From Pseudomonas sp. KBW05 (GTDB lineage: Bacteria > Pseudomonadota > Gammaproteobacteria > Pseudomonadales > Pseudomonadaceae), in the NCBI RefSeq assembly GCF_003852405.1, contig NZ_QAJM01000030.1, positions 1-49,550 on the forward strand: a stretch of 49,550 nucleotides of DNA, in the 5' to 3' direction. The notes under the pieces are model-generated. The model saw only the letters and a program-made list of their open reading frames with translations, was not told the origin of the DNA and searched no databases. Both the position numbers and the translations under genes were made by a program. This document shows positions 34,402 to 42,789 of the stretch, one piece after another. Within the stretch, counting starts at the first letter, position 1, and each line of letters begins with the position of its first letter.

Positions 34402-34767
34402 ATGGGCTGGGACATTGAATACACGGATGAATTCGCAGGCTGGTGGGATGGCCTGGGGGAAAAGGAACAGGTTTCGGTATCCGCCAGCGTGGATCTGCTG
34501 GGGTTTTTGGGGCCGGGTCTAGGCTATCCCCACAGCAGCGACATCAAGGGCTCCCGACACGGGAACCTGCGTGAACTGCGGATACAGCACACGGGGAGGC
34601 CCTATCGGGTGTTGTACGCGTTTGATCCACGACGATGCGCATTATTGCTGGTCGGTGGGGATAAGACCGGTAAGAACCGATGGTATGAAAAACACGTCCC
34701 GCTAGCAGAAAGGCTATACGACGTACATTTGGATGCATTGGCTAAAGAGGGCCAAAACAATGGCTAA
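34402..34767 (+). CDS. HigB/RelE-superfamily toxin (Gp49-like)
   Basis: A 121-residue likely mRNA interferase. The start WDIEYTDEFAGWWDGL and the core KGSRHGNLRELRIQHTGRPYRVLYAFDPRRCALLLVGGDKTG (about 50-94; Arg-rich, with Y and the DKTG turn) fit the phage-derived Gp49/HigB branch of RelE-like toxins. The order toxin then antitoxin, with the antitoxin start inside the toxin end, is the HigBA arrangement. A TATATT-like -10 lies about 20 bp before the ATG, so the leader is very short. Lower GC than the neighbours suggests acquisition as a module. Confidence 0.83.
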   Translation: MGWDIEYTDEFAGWWDGLGEKEQVSVSASVDLLGFLGPGLGYPHSSDIKGSRHGNLRELRIQHTGRPYRVLYAFDPRRCALLLVGGDKTGKNRWYEKHVPLAERLYDVHLDALAKEGQNNG

Positions 34768-35065
34768 AAAATTCGCTGAACTGCAAGCACGCATGACGCC
34801 GCAATCTCAGGCCGAAGCCAAGCAGTTGTTCCAGCAACATCTAAAGGAAATGCCTCTGCACGAGCTGCGCAAGGCTCAACAGTTGAGCCAGGAAAACCTG
34901 GCCAAGGCATTGAATATCAACCAGGCTGCGGTCTCCAAGATGGAGCGGCGCACGGATATGTACATCAGCACATTGCGCGACTACATCCGCGCAATGGGCG
35001 GCGAACTGGAGATCATTGCGACGTTTCCAGATGGTCAGGTCAAGATCGACAACTTCGCCTATTGA
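34760..35065 (+). CDS. HigA-type XRE-family antitoxin
   Basis: A 101-residue antitoxin and probable autorepressor. The ATG at 34760 overlaps the last 8 bases of the toxin gene; the longer frame from 34733 is rejected because it lies wholly in the toxin. Residues about 34-80 are an XRE helix-turn-helix (LHELRKAQQLSQENLAKALNINQAAVSKMERRTDMYISTLRDYIRAMGG), followed by ELEIIATFPDGQVKI, typical of HigA partners of Gp49 toxins. Its TGA overlaps the stop codon of the convergent EamA gene by 7 bases. Confidence 0.85.
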   Translation: MAKKFAELQARMTPQSQAEAKQLFQQHLKEMPLHELRKAQQLSQENLAKALNINQAAVSKMERRTDMYISTLRDYIRAMGGELEIIATFPDGQVKIDNFAY

Positions 35066-35958
35066 GCGCTGCCCGGCTGTGTTTCTTTCTGTGTGGTCAG
35101 TGTTACCGGCCGGCGATACAACCCCACCGCCAACCCCACCAGAATGATCGCTATCGAGATCAGTTCCAGCGTGGAGATACGTTCACCAATGATCAGCATC
35201 GAACTGGCGATCCCAAACACGGGGATGAGCAATGACAGGGGCGCCACCGTCGAGACGGGGTACGCTTTTAGCAGTGAGTTCCAGCCCCAGTAGGCAAAGT
35301 GCGTGGCCAGGTAGACCTGGAACAGGATCGAGCCGATGGCCATCACGTCGAGGCTGGCGGGCAGGCTTTCGAACGCGGCGCTGCCGCGCATCCACCAGGC
35401 CATCAGGAACAGCGGGATCGGCGGAAACAGGCTGGCCCACACCATGAACGCGAAGATTTCCTTCACGCCTGACTGCTTGATGATGACGTTGCCCACGCTC
35501 CAGGCAAACGCGCTGAGGACGATCAGCATGACGCCCAGCACCGCGTGGCTGCCGTCCTGGGTGACGACGATCCCCGCGAGGCCGAGCAAGGTCAGGCCGG
35601 CGCCGACCAGTTGTGCGTCACGCAGGTTTTCGTTGAACAGCACCACGCCCCAGCCGAGGGTGAAAAACACGCTGAGCTGGATGATCAGCGAGGCGATCCC
35701 AGGGCTCACGCCGACCTGGATGCCGTAGTTGATCACGCCCCACATGCCCAAGCCGAAAATCACGCCATACGCCGCGACGTAGCCGAAGTGCACGGCCGGG
35801 CGGCGGATGAAAAACACCAGTGGCAAGGCGGCGAGGGCGAAACGGATGCCGGTGAGCACAAAGGGATCGATGCCGCGCAGGCCAAGCTTGGTGATCGGAA
35901 AGTTCAGGCCCCAGACGAGGGTGACGAGTAGGGCGAGGGCCAGGTGTTTTTTCTGCAT
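35059..35958 (-). CDS. EamA/DMT-family exporter
   Basis: A 299-residue inner-membrane transporter with ten predicted helices in two EamA repeats (LALLVTLVWGLNFPITKLGL at the start; the second repeat from about 145, VLGVMLIVLSAFAWSVGNVI). Members export amino acids or other small metabolites; the LGLRGIDPFVLTGIRFALA motif is like the YdcZ-unrelated YedA/RhaT-like EamA group. It diverges from an AraC regulator gene across 103 bp, a common regulator-exporter pairing (NimR/NimT-type logic), so the regulator probably controls it. Convergent overlap with higA at its 3' end. Confidence 0.85.
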   Translation of the reverse strand: MQKKHLALALLVTLVWGLNFPITKLGLRGIDPFVLTGIRFALAALPLVFFIRRPAVHFGYVAAYGVIFGLGMWGVINYGIQVGVSPGIASLIIQLSVFFTLGWGVVLFNENLRDAQLVGAGLTLLGLAGIVVTQDGSHAVLGVMLIVLSAFAWSVGNVIIKQSGVKEIFAFMVWASLFPPIPLFLMAWWMRGSAAFESLPASLDVMAIGSILFQVYLATHFAYWGWNSLLKAYPVSTVAPLSLLIPVFGIASSMLIIGERISTLELISIAIILVGLAVGLYRRPVTLTTQKETQPGSAQ

Positions 35959-36061
35959 GGGCTTTTCCTTAAGCGGGCAGGCATGTTCAAAGGCGTTGAT
36001 GTTAAGTCGCAGCTGAATGGCCCGCTTGCTATCTCAGGTCATCCTTTGACAATATCGGGCC

Positions 36062-36844
36062 ATGATTCCGACCTTTGCTGACAACGACCCCGAAGCGCTG
36101 GTGACGCTGCACGAATACGCGTCCGGTACCGTGTTTGCGCGGCATACCCATGCCCGTGGGCAGTTCGCCTATGCGTCCACCGGCGCCTTGAAGATGTTCA
36201 CCGACCTCGGTAACTGGGTGGTGCCGCCGCAGCGCGCGATCTGGGTGCCTGGCGGAGTGCCCCACGAAATGCATATGCGCGGGGATGTGCTCATGCTCAA
36301 CACCTACCTCGACGACGAAGCCGCTGGGCGTGCGGGCTTGCAGGGCCATTGCCAGGTGTTCGAAGTCTCGCCGCTGCTGCGGCATCTGCTCGAAGCGGCA
36401 CTGACGATCGAGCCGACGGCGCGGCTCAGTGTTCGGCAACGCTGTGTGCTGACGCTGCTGGTGGATGAAATTGGCGCCATGCCCGAGTTGCCCCTCAGTG
36501 CGCCGTTGCCCGCAGAGCCGCGCCTGGCCCGCGCCTGCCAGCGTTTTCTGGACGCACCCACGCAGACCATTGCCCTCGACACCATGGCCGCGTGGTCGAG
36601 CATGAGCCGGCGCACCTTTACCCGACAGTTCCTGGAGCACACGGGCATGACCTTTGTGGCCTGGCGCCAGCAGGTGTGCCTGCTGGAAGCCACGGCGCGG
36701 CTCAGCCACGGTGTGTCCATCACCGATGTGGCGCTGGGGCTGGGCTTTAGCAGCTCCAGCGCGTTCACCTCGGTGTTCCGGCGCAACCTGGGGGATTCTC
36801 CGGCGCGTTACCTGGCCAAATCCAAGGCCGCGTCGTTGTTCTGA
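36062..36844 (+). CDS. AraC-family regulator, NimR-like
   Basis: A 260-residue transcription factor: N-terminal cupin sensor (HTHARGQFAYASTGALKMF ... WVVPPQRAIWVPGGVPHEMHM, residues about 22-80) and two C-terminal AraC helix-turn-helix motifs (LDTMAAWSSMSRRTFTRQFLEHTGMTFVAWRQQ; SITDVALGLGFSSSSAFTSVFRRNLGDSPARYL). The VVPPQRAIWVPPGVEH-type segment marks the NimR/YeaM subgroup, which normally control an adjacent exporter. A TTGACA occurs 10 bp before the start on this strand. An inverted repeat AAGCGGGC (35971-35978) / GCCCGCTT (36020-36027) lies in the gap to the divergent EamA gene. Confidence 0.85.
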   Translation: MIPTFADNDPEALVTLHEYASGTVFARHTHARGQFAYASTGALKMFTDLGNWVVPPQRAIWVPGGVPHEMHMRGDVLMLNTYLDDEAAGRAGLQGHCQVFEVSPLLRHLLEAALTIEPTARLSVRQRCVLTLLVDEIGAMPELPLSAPLPAEPRLARACQRFLDAPTQTIALDTMAAWSSMSRRTFTRQFLEHTGMTFVAWRQQVCLLEATARLSHGVSITDVALGLGFSSSSAFTSVFRRNLGDSPARYLAKSKAASLF

Positions 36845-36926
36845 GGCCACGCCGGTCAGGATTCACCTTCGCCCAAGCCACGCTTTGTTACTATCGCCGT
36901 CCTTCGTCACCAGGAGTCACCGCCCC

Positions 36927-38480
36927 ATGCAGCACCAGTGGGATGAAATGCACCGCACCCGTAAGCCCACTTTTGTGATGTGCGGCGAGCCCCAGGGCGA
37001 TGTGCTCAATCTCTACGTTCACGGTTACTCGGCCTTCTTCAACCGCCAGCAACTGGGCAATTTCACCGCGCAACTGGCGAGCATCGAAGGCTCGACCAAT
37101 GTGATGCTGTTCTGGCCGGCCGGGCATTTCCTGGAAAACCTCTTCGCTCCGTTCAAGGAGGTGATCGGGGCATTGCTCGGCGGTGGTGGCCTGGGCGCGG
37201 CGACCGTGGGCGTGGGCAAGGCGATTGCCTACTTTCTTGACCATTACAAAAGTGTCGAGGCGCGTGTCGATGAGGTCGCCCAGACCTTGCTGCCCGAGCT
37301 GGCCAACTACCTGCATGCCGAAGCCCTGCCGGTACGGCGCATCAACCTGGTCGGCCATTCCCTGGGCGCACGCATCCTGGTCAAGAGCCTGTTGGCCAGC
37401 CCAGAGGCGGCCCGTGAACTGCCGTTGAACAACGTGTTGCTGATGGGCGGGGCGATTTGTACGTCGAGCCCTTGGGATGAAGTGTCGGCGTCGCTCCAGG
37501 GGCGGGTGATCAACTGTCATTCCAGTAAGGACTGGGCGCTGGCGATCAAGCCGGATAACGAGCGTTGCATCGGTCGTTACGCCATCCCGCTGACGCCCGC
37601 CCTCAAGGCCAAGGTGAGCAATGTGCACCTGGCCACCTTCGATCATGCCGCGTATTGGCCGCAATTAAAGACCGTGGTGCAGTACACCGACCTGTTGCAG
37701 GAACGGCGCGGCATGATCCGCGCTGACCAGCGCAGCAGCGAAGTACGGTTTGCCGAAGAGGATGGGGAACTGTTCCCGGCGCTGGTGCAGGCACGGCCGG
37801 ATGAGTTGAAGTTCCTCGCCGAACTGATGGCGCAAAAGCGCAGTGCATCGATTGATGCCAGCGTGCGCGAACCGTTGAAACTGGCCATCGAGTTGCAGCG
37901 CATGGGCGGCGACAGCTTTATGAACCTCGCCCGTGGCCATGGCGTGAGTTACCGCCAGATCGCCGAAGATGTCGCGCAGCGGCTGGGGATCAAGTTCGAT
38001 CAGCCCGTTGACACCGTCGAGCTGGCGGATATCGAAGCCCAGGTCGCGGAACACCTGATCGAGCAATACAAGGACAAACTCAACAGCGCCGACCGGCAGG
38101 CCTTCGACGTCGAGTTGCAGGCGGCGGCGCAAAAGGAACAGGGGGTGTTTGCGCGCTTCAGCGTAGGCCGCTCGGCCACCACCGCGTTGAGTGGCACGGC
38201 GTTGGCGGGGCTCACCGGGTTTATCCTGCGGCGCGGGGCGGCCACGGCGATTCCGGTGGTGGGCCAGGCGTTGGCGGCGGCGATGCTATTGGTCAGCGGG
38301 GTGCGCGCGTTTTCCGGCCCGGCTTACTCGATCACCACCTTGGCGGTGTTGGTGGTGGGCGTGATCCGCCAGCGCATGGAACGCGAGGCGCTGAACCAGG
38401 AAATGGATCTGGTGGTACAAGTGGTGGAAGCGTTTGACCTGCCCCGGGACACGGTGATGCGCACGGTTGCATCCGACTGA
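36927..38480 (+). CDS. Alpha/beta hydrolase fused to a YaaW-like (UPF0174) domain
   Basis: A 517-residue two-part protein. The ATG at 36927 follows CAGGAG. Residues about 20-250 form a DUF726-like alpha/beta hydrolase (LNLYVHGYSAFFNRQQLG; nucleophile elbow GHSLG with Ser145; LMGGAI; HLATFDHAAYW as the likely His). From about 290 the sequence follows E. coli YaaW: LKFLAELMAQKR ... LAIELQRMGGDSFMNLARGHGVSYRQIAEDVAQRLGIKF, then an amphipathic/hydrophobic stretch (GFILRRGAATAIPVVGQALAAAM, about 430-455) and GVRAFSGPAYSITTLAVLVVGVIRQRM. YaaW is of unknown function. The hydrophobic part suggests membrane contact, so a lipid-acting hydrolase is possible. The YaaW match is from memory of that protein and needs confirmation. 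Confidence 0.7.
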   Translation: MQHQWDEMHRTRKPTFVMCGEPQGDVLNLYVHGYSAFFNRQQLGNFTAQLASIEGSTNVMLFWPAGHFLENLFAPFKEVIGALLGGGGLGAATVGVGKAIAYFLDHYKSVEARVDEVAQTLLPELANYLHAEALPVRRINLVGHSLGARILVKSLLASPEAARELPLNNVLLMGGAICTSSPWDEVSASLQGRVINCHSSKDWALAIKPDNERCIGRYAIPLTPALKAKVSNVHLATFDHAAYWPQLKTVVQYTDLLQERRGMIRADQRSSEVRFAEEDGELFPALVQARPDELKFLAELMAQKRSASIDASVREPLKLAIELQRMGGDSFMNLARGHGVSYRQIAEDVAQRLGIKFDQPVDTVELADIEAQVAEHLIEQYKDKLNSADRQAFDVELQAAAQKEQGVFARFSVGRSATTALSGTALAGLTGFILRRGAATAIPVVGQALAAAMLLVSGVRAFSGPAYSITTLAVLVVGVIRQRMEREALNQEMDLVVQVVEAFDLPRDTVMRTVASD

Positions 38481-38517
38481 TAAGCTTCCCGATATATGCA
38501 TTTGCCTGGAATACCGC

Positions 38518-39837
38518 GTGAAATTCAGCCTGCCGAAAATCGCCACCGCCCCGTTCTGCCCGCCGGAGGTGGCCGGCTCCGTTGCCGTTGACCCCAAGGC
38601 GTCGTTCTTCAAGCGGATGTTGATGTTTGCCGGTCCCGGCCTGTTGATTTCCATCGGCTACATGGACCCCGGCAACTGGGCCACGGCCATCGAAGCGGGC
38701 TCGCGCTACGGCTACAGCCTGCTGTTTGTGGTGCTGCTGGCCAGCCTGGCGGGGATGGCGGTGCAGTGCCTGTGTTCGCGGCTGGGCATCGCCACCGGCA
38801 AGGACCTCGCGCAGCTGTGCCGCGAGCGTTATAGCCAGCGTTCTGCACGTACCCAATGGCTGTTGGCGGAAATCTCCATCATCGCCACCGACCTGGCCGA
38901 AGTGCTCGGTTGCGCCCTGGCGTTTCACCTGCTGCTGGGCGTTTCGCTGACCACCGGCATTGTCATCACCGCATTCGATACGTTGCTGATCCTGGCCCTG
39001 CAAAACCGTGGTTTCCGCCGCCTGGAAGCGATCATGCTGGCGCTGGTGGCGACTATCGGCGTGTGTTTCTTCATCGAGCTGCTGCTGATCAAGCCGTACT
39101 GGCCGGATGTGTTGAGCGGCTTCACGCCGTCACTCTCGGCCATCAGCGATGCTGCACCGCTGTACCTGGCCATCGGCATCCTGGGTGCCACAGTCATGCC
39201 ACATAACCTCTACCTGCACACCTCGATTGTGCAGACTCGCCTGATCGGCAAGGACCTCGCCAGCAAACAGGACGCGGTCAAGCTGGCGCGCATCGACACC
39301 ATCGGCTCCCTGGCCCTGGCCTTGCTGGTCAACGCCGCCATCCTGGTGCTGGCCGCTGCGGCGTTCTACAAGACCGGCCATACCGATGTGGTCGAAATCC
39401 AGGACGCCTACCACTTGCTCGACCCGCTGGTGGGCGGCGCGTTTGCCAGCATCCTGTTTGGTGTTGCACTGCTGGCGTCTGGGCAAAGCTCGACGTTCAC
39501 CGGCACCATCGCCGGGCAAGTGATCATGGAGGGTTATCTCAACCTGCGTATTCCATGCTGGCAACGCCGCCTGATTACCCGAGGGCTGGCGCTGATCCCG
39601 GCGTTTCTCGGGGTATGGCTGCTGGGCGATGGTGCGATTGGAAAGTTGCTGATTCTCAGCCAGGTGGTGCTCAGCCTGCAGTTGCCGTTTGCGTTGTATC
39701 CGTTGATCCGCATGACCGGGGATAAACAGCTGATGGGGCCGTTTGTTAATAAGCTACCGACCCGGGTGTTGGCGTGGTTGCTGTTTGCGGTGATCAGTGG
39801 GGCGAATGGGTGGTTGATTGGGCAGTGGGTGTTTTAA
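38518..39837 (+). CDS. mntH: Nramp-family divalent metal (Mn2+) transporter MntH
   Basis: Proton-coupled inner-membrane importer of Mn2+ (also Fe2+). GTG at 38518 chosen as start because the protein from there (MKFSLPKIATAPFCPPEVAGS) fits known Pseudomonas MntH starts; 439 residues and eleven helices, normal for the family. Metal-binding helices show the two Nramp motifs: GYMDPGNWATAIEAGS (DPGN) and GATVMPHNLYLHTSIVQTR (MPHN). It lies 37 bp after the hydrolase gene. No MntR/Fur box was recognised in that short gap. Its stop is one base from the stop of the convergent LysR gene. Confidence 0.93.
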   Translation: MKFSLPKIATAPFCPPEVAGSVAVDPKASFFKRMLMFAGPGLLISIGYMDPGNWATAIEAGSRYGYSLLFVVLLASLAGMAVQCLCSRLGIATGKDLAQLCRERYSQRSARTQWLLAEISIIATDLAEVLGCALAFHLLLGVSLTTGIVITAFDTLLILALQNRGFRRLEAIMLALVATIGVCFFIELLLIKPYWPDVLSGFTPSLSAISDAAPLYLAIGILGATVMPHNLYLHTSIVQTRLIGKDLASKQDAVKLARIDTIGSLALALLVNAAILVLAAAAFYKTGHTDVVEIQDAYHLLDPLVGGAFASILFGVALLASGQSSTFTGTIAGQVIMEGYLNLRIPCWQRRLITRGLALIPAFLGVWLLGDGAIGKLLILSQVVLSLQLPFALYPLIRMTGDKQLMGPFVNKLPTRVLAWLLFAVISGANGWLIGQWVF

Positions 39838-39838
39838 A

Positions 39839-40771
39839 TCACCGATCCCAATACGGCACCGCCCCAAAACACTCCACAAAATAATCAATCACGGTGCGCA
39901 CTTTCAGCGACAACCGCCGGCTGCCCGGCCATAGCGCGGCGATCTGTTGCGGCTCCAGCGTGGTCGCCACTTCGTAGTCCGTGAGCACCGCTTGCAAGGT
40001 GCCCGCGCGCAAGCCTTCGCCAATCAGCCAGGACGGAAACACCACCAGTCCCAGGCCTTGTTCGGCGGCGTGGGTCAGGGTGTCGGCGTGGTTGCCGGTG
40101 ATCGGGCCCTTGACGCTGTAGGGCGTCCAGTCGCCGCCGTCGCGGCGGAAGAACCAGCGTTGCTGGCCGGTGATGCCTTTGTAGGCTAGGCAGTGGTGGT
40201 TGGCCAGTTCGTCGGGGTGCTTGGGCGTGCCGTGGCGGGCCAGGTAGGCGGGGCTGGCGGCGATGCGAAAGCGCTGCGGCGCGAAGATGCGCGCCTGCAT
40301 GCCCGAGTCGTTGAGCACGCCGATACGAAACAGCAGGTCGGTGCCGTCTTGCAGGGGATCGACGTAGGTGTCGGTCTGCTGGATGTCCAGCTGCAACTTG
40401 GGATAGCGCCGGCACAGCTCGCCCAGCCACGGTGACAGGTGGCGCTGGCCGAACACCATCGGCGCGTTGATGCGCACCAGCCCGCTCGGTTCGCGCTCTT
40501 GTTCCTGCAAGGCCTGACCGGCAGTTTCCAGTTGCTCCAGCAGCAAACGTGCGTGATGCCCGAGCAGGCGCCCGGCCTCGGTGGGGCTGACCGCACGGGT
40601 GTGGCGGTAGAGCAATTGCTGGCCGAGGGCCTGTTCCATCAGCTGGATCTGCCGGGAAATGGAGGAGGGCGCCAGGCTTTCGCGGCGGGCCACTGCGGAA
40701 AAGCTGCCATGGTCGAGCACGGCCACGAACAGGCGCAGCGCCTTGAAACTCAATTCATTCAAACCCTGCAT
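39839..40771 (-). CDS. LysR-type regulator divergent from a YdcZ-type transporter pair
   Basis: A 310-residue regulator. The start at 40771 (MQGLNELSFKALRLFVAVLDHGSFSAVARRESLAPSSISRQI) is set by the usual LysR helix-turn-helix distance; the longer frame upstream is not typical. The substrate domain (residues about 93-300) includes VRINAPMVFGQRHLSPWLGELCRRYPKLQLDIQQTD, the common PecT/CrgA-like branch. Because it diverges from the two small transporter genes over 116 bp it likely controls them. Ligand unknown. Confidence 0.87.
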   Translation of the reverse strand: MQGLNELSFKALRLFVAVLDHGSFSAVARRESLAPSSISRQIQLMEQALGQQLLYRHTRAVSPTEAGRLLGHHARLLLEQLETAGQALQEQEREPSGLVRINAPMVFGQRHLSPWLGELCRRYPKLQLDIQQTDTYVDPLQDGTDLLFRIGVLNDSGMQARIFAPQRFRIAASPAYLARHGTPKHPDELANHHCLAYKGITGQQRWFFRRDGGDWTPYSVKGPITGNHADTLTHAAEQGLGLVVFPSWLIGEGLRAGTLQAVLTDYEVATTLEPQQIAALWPGSRRLSLKVRTVIDYFVECFGAVPYWDR

Positions 40772-40887
40772 CGTGGCTCCGTGCTGTGCGTGTTGCGCAA
40801 AGGTGTTGTCCGCATGCTGCCATTTATCGCACAGAACCACCACCGGATAATGCGCGCCATGTCTCTTTCTTGAAGCGCAGGTGATGT

Positions 40888-41376
40888 ATGCAGGCAAGTT
40901 CTATCGAGGGTGCGGCGTTGGCCGTGCCGAAGAAAAACCTTTTGCGGCTGTTGTTGCTGCCGCTGGTGATCCTGGCGGGCATGGGCCTGTCAGTGGAGGC
41001 CGGGTTGCTGGGGCCATTGGGTGTGCAGGTCGGGCATTTATGGGCGACGTTGAGCATCTTCGGCGTCGGTTCGGCGATTTTGTATGTGCTGTTGTTGTTC
41101 AGCGGCCCGCAAAAGGGCCCGGCGTTGACCGACCTGCCGCGCTGGCAATTGATCGGCGGCTTCCTGGGGCCGATGTACGTGGTGGTGCTGACCCTGGCCA
41201 CGCCGCATATCGGCATCGCCATGACCATGATCGCGATTCTGTCCGGGCAGGTGGGCAAGAGTGTGTTGATCGACCATTTCGGCTGGTTCGGCACTGCGCG
41301 CAAGCGGGTCAATGGTGAACGCTGGATTGCGTTGGCGTTGATTGTGGCGGCACTGATATTGATTGCACGAGGGTAA
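40888..41376 (+). CDS. YdcZ/DUF606-family small transporter subunit 1
   Basis: A 162-residue membrane protein with five predicted helices (LLRLLLLPLVILAGMGLSVEAG; HLWATLSIFGVGSAILYVLLL; WQLIGGFLGPMYVVVLTLATPHIGIAMTMIAILSGQVGKSVLIDHFGWFG). The PRWQLIGGFLGPMYV and GQ..KS.LIDHFGWFG motifs mark the DUF606/YdcZ branch of the drug/metabolite superfamily. It is paired with a homologue starting 4 bp after its stop, so the two probably form a heterodimer of opposite topology (inference from the family's usual pairing). Confidence 0.82.
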   Translation: MQASSIEGAALAVPKKNLLRLLLLPLVILAGMGLSVEAGLLGPLGVQVGHLWATLSIFGVGSAILYVLLLFSGPQKGPALTDLPRWQLIGGFLGPMYVVVLTLATPHIGIAMTMIAILSGQVGKSVLIDHFGWFGTARKRVNGERWIALALIVAALILIARG

Positions 41377-41380
41377 GGCG

Positions 41381-41836
41381 ATGAATCTGATTCTATTGTT
41401 GGTGCTGGTGATTGCCGCCGGCGCAGTGTTGAGTGTGCAGGCCGCGATCAACGGGCGCCTGGGCCAGACGGTGGGCGTGTTGCGCAGCAGTTTGCTGACC
41501 TTTAGCGTGGGTGCGCTGACCACGGCGCTGTTGATTTTCTTCTTTGAACCCGCCCAGGCCGTGAGCTTGCTGGACGTGCCGAAATGGCAACTGACCGGTG
41601 CCTTGTTTGGCGTGGTGTACATGATGGTGATGGTCGGCGCGGTGCCGATTGTGGGCACGGCGGTAGCCACGGTGGCGGTGATCGTCGGGCAGTTGGGCAT
41701 GGGGATGTTGATCGACAACTTTGGCTGGTTGGGCAACCCGGCGATCGAGCTGTCAGGGAGCCGGATTGTGGCGATGCTGTGCCTGGCGTTGGCGCTGGTG
41801 TTCATGTATCGCAGTAACACCCGCCAGGCGGACTGA
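41381..41836 (+). CDS. YdcZ/DUF606-family small transporter subunit 2
   Basis: A 151-residue membrane protein, homologue of the gene just upstream: five helices starting MNLILLLVLVIAAGAVLSVQAAINGRLGQTVG, with VPKWQLTGALFGVVYMMVMVGAVPIVG and GQLGMGMLIDNFGWLG matching the partner's motifs. The ATG at 41381 is preferred to the longer frame, which begins inside the upstream gene. AAGGCG precedes it, and coupling to subunit 1 is likely. Substrate unknown. Confidence 0.83.
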   Translation: MNLILLLVLVIAAGAVLSVQAAINGRLGQTVGVLRSSLLTFSVGALTTALLIFFFEPAQAVSLLDVPKWQLTGALFGVVYMMVMVGAVPIVGTAVATVAVIVGQLGMGMLIDNFGWLGNPAIELSGSRIVAMLCLALALVFMYRSNTRQAD

Positions 41837-41844
41837 CGCGGTCA

Positions 41845-41880
41845 AAAAATGTGGCAGTGATCCATGTGGGAGCGGGTTTC
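41845..41880. repeat. Solitary REP fragment
   Basis: A single arm (TGTGGGAGCGGG from 41865) with no inverse partner, preceded by ACGCGGTCAAAAAATGTGG, the same flank that precedes the doublet at 31615. It looks like the remnant of a REP doublet that lost its right half. It lies between the transporter pair and the AraC gene. Confidence 0.6.
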
Positions 41881-41924
41881 CAGTTTAGGAAAATAGCTCG
41901 GCTTGGCGGGCGTCACTGATTACC

Positions 41925-42722
41925 ATGAACGCCCACATCCCGACTGACGTACTCCCCATGGCCCTGGCCGCGCCTCCCGACCTCAGTGATCACGCCGTCC
42001 CCGTGCAACCCCTGGCACGCACCTACCCGCGTGGGTTGTACGTGGAGCCCCATCGCCACGACTGGGGCCAATTGCTCTACGCCATGAGCGGCGTGATGTG
42101 GGTCGAAACCCCGCGCGAAGCCCTGGTGGTCCCGCCTCAGCGTGCCGTGTGGTTGCCGCCGGGGGTGGAGCATGGGATTCGGGTGGTGTCGGATTTGCAG
42201 ATGCGCAATATCTACCTGCGCCCGGCGTTGGCGGCGACGCTGGACAGCCAGGTGCAGGTGATCGAGGTCGGCGGCTTGCTGCGCGAGCTGATCGTCACGC
42301 TGGTGGAAGAGGGCGACAGCGCTGAAACGGGCTATTACGACGCAGTGGTGCGCCTGGCGCTGCTGGAATTGCAACGGGCGCGCCGCTCGCCGATCCGCAT
42401 TGCCATGCCGGTGGAGGCCGACCGGCGCTTGATCAACGCTTGCCAGGCTGTGATGGCCGCGCCCTCGTTGGAAGTCCCCTTTGAACAACACGCCGAGACG
42501 GCCGGTGCCAGCGTGCGGACCTTGTCGCGGCTGTTCCAGCACCACCTGGGCATGGGTTTCGCCGAATGGCGGCGCCAGGTGCAACTGGCCACGGCGGTGG
42601 CGGAGTTGATCCAGGGCCAGCCGGTCAGCCGTATCGCGCGGTCTTTGGGCTATTCGCCGAGCAGTTTCAGCGACATGTTCCGCCGCGAACTCGGCGTGGC
42701 GCCGTCGAACTACGTCGGTTGA
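41925..42722 (+). CDS. AraC-family regulator, NimR-like, second copy of the type
   Basis: A 265-residue regulator of the same subgroup as the one at 36062: cupin sensor with HRHDWGQLLYAMSGVMWVETP and VVPPQRAVWLPPGVEHGIRV (about 45-85), then two helix-turn-helix motifs (ASVRTLSRLFQHHLGMGFAEWRRQ; VSRIARSLGYSPSSFSDMFRRELGVAPSNYV). An alternative ATG 33 bases in (41958) is possible; neither has a strong ribosome site. Two perfect palindromes lie just downstream before xapX, which would fit control of the xapX-oxidoreductase pair. Confidence 0.84.
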   Translation: MNAHIPTDVLPMALAAPPDLSDHAVPVQPLARTYPRGLYVEPHRHDWGQLLYAMSGVMWVETPREALVVPPQRAVWLPPGVEHGIRVVSDLQMRNIYLRPALAATLDSQVQVIEVGGLLRELIVTLVEEGDSAETGYYDAVVRLALLELQRARRSPIRIAMPVEADRRLINACQAVMAAPSLEVPFEQHAETAGASVRTLSRLFQHHLGMGFAEWRRQVQLATAVAELIQGQPVSRIARSLGYSPSSFSDMFRRELGVAPSNYVG

Positions 42723-42736
42723 GGGTTTGGCCGAAA

Positions 42737-42789
42737 TCCTGAAGCACTTGGCCGATGCTTCAGGAATGGGCTCTCTACACTGAGCCCAT
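42737..42789. promoter_or_regulatory. Two adjacent palindromes upstream of xapX
   Basis: TCCTGAAGCA (42737-42746) pairs perfectly with TGCTTCAGGA (42756-42765), 9 bp apart. Directly after, ATGGGCTC (42766-42773) pairs with GAGCCCAT (42782-42789), 8 bp apart. Neither is followed by a T run, so terminators are unlikely; operator sites for the neighbouring AraC protein or a shared regulator are more plausible. The xapX ATG is 22 bp downstream. Confidence 0.5.
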
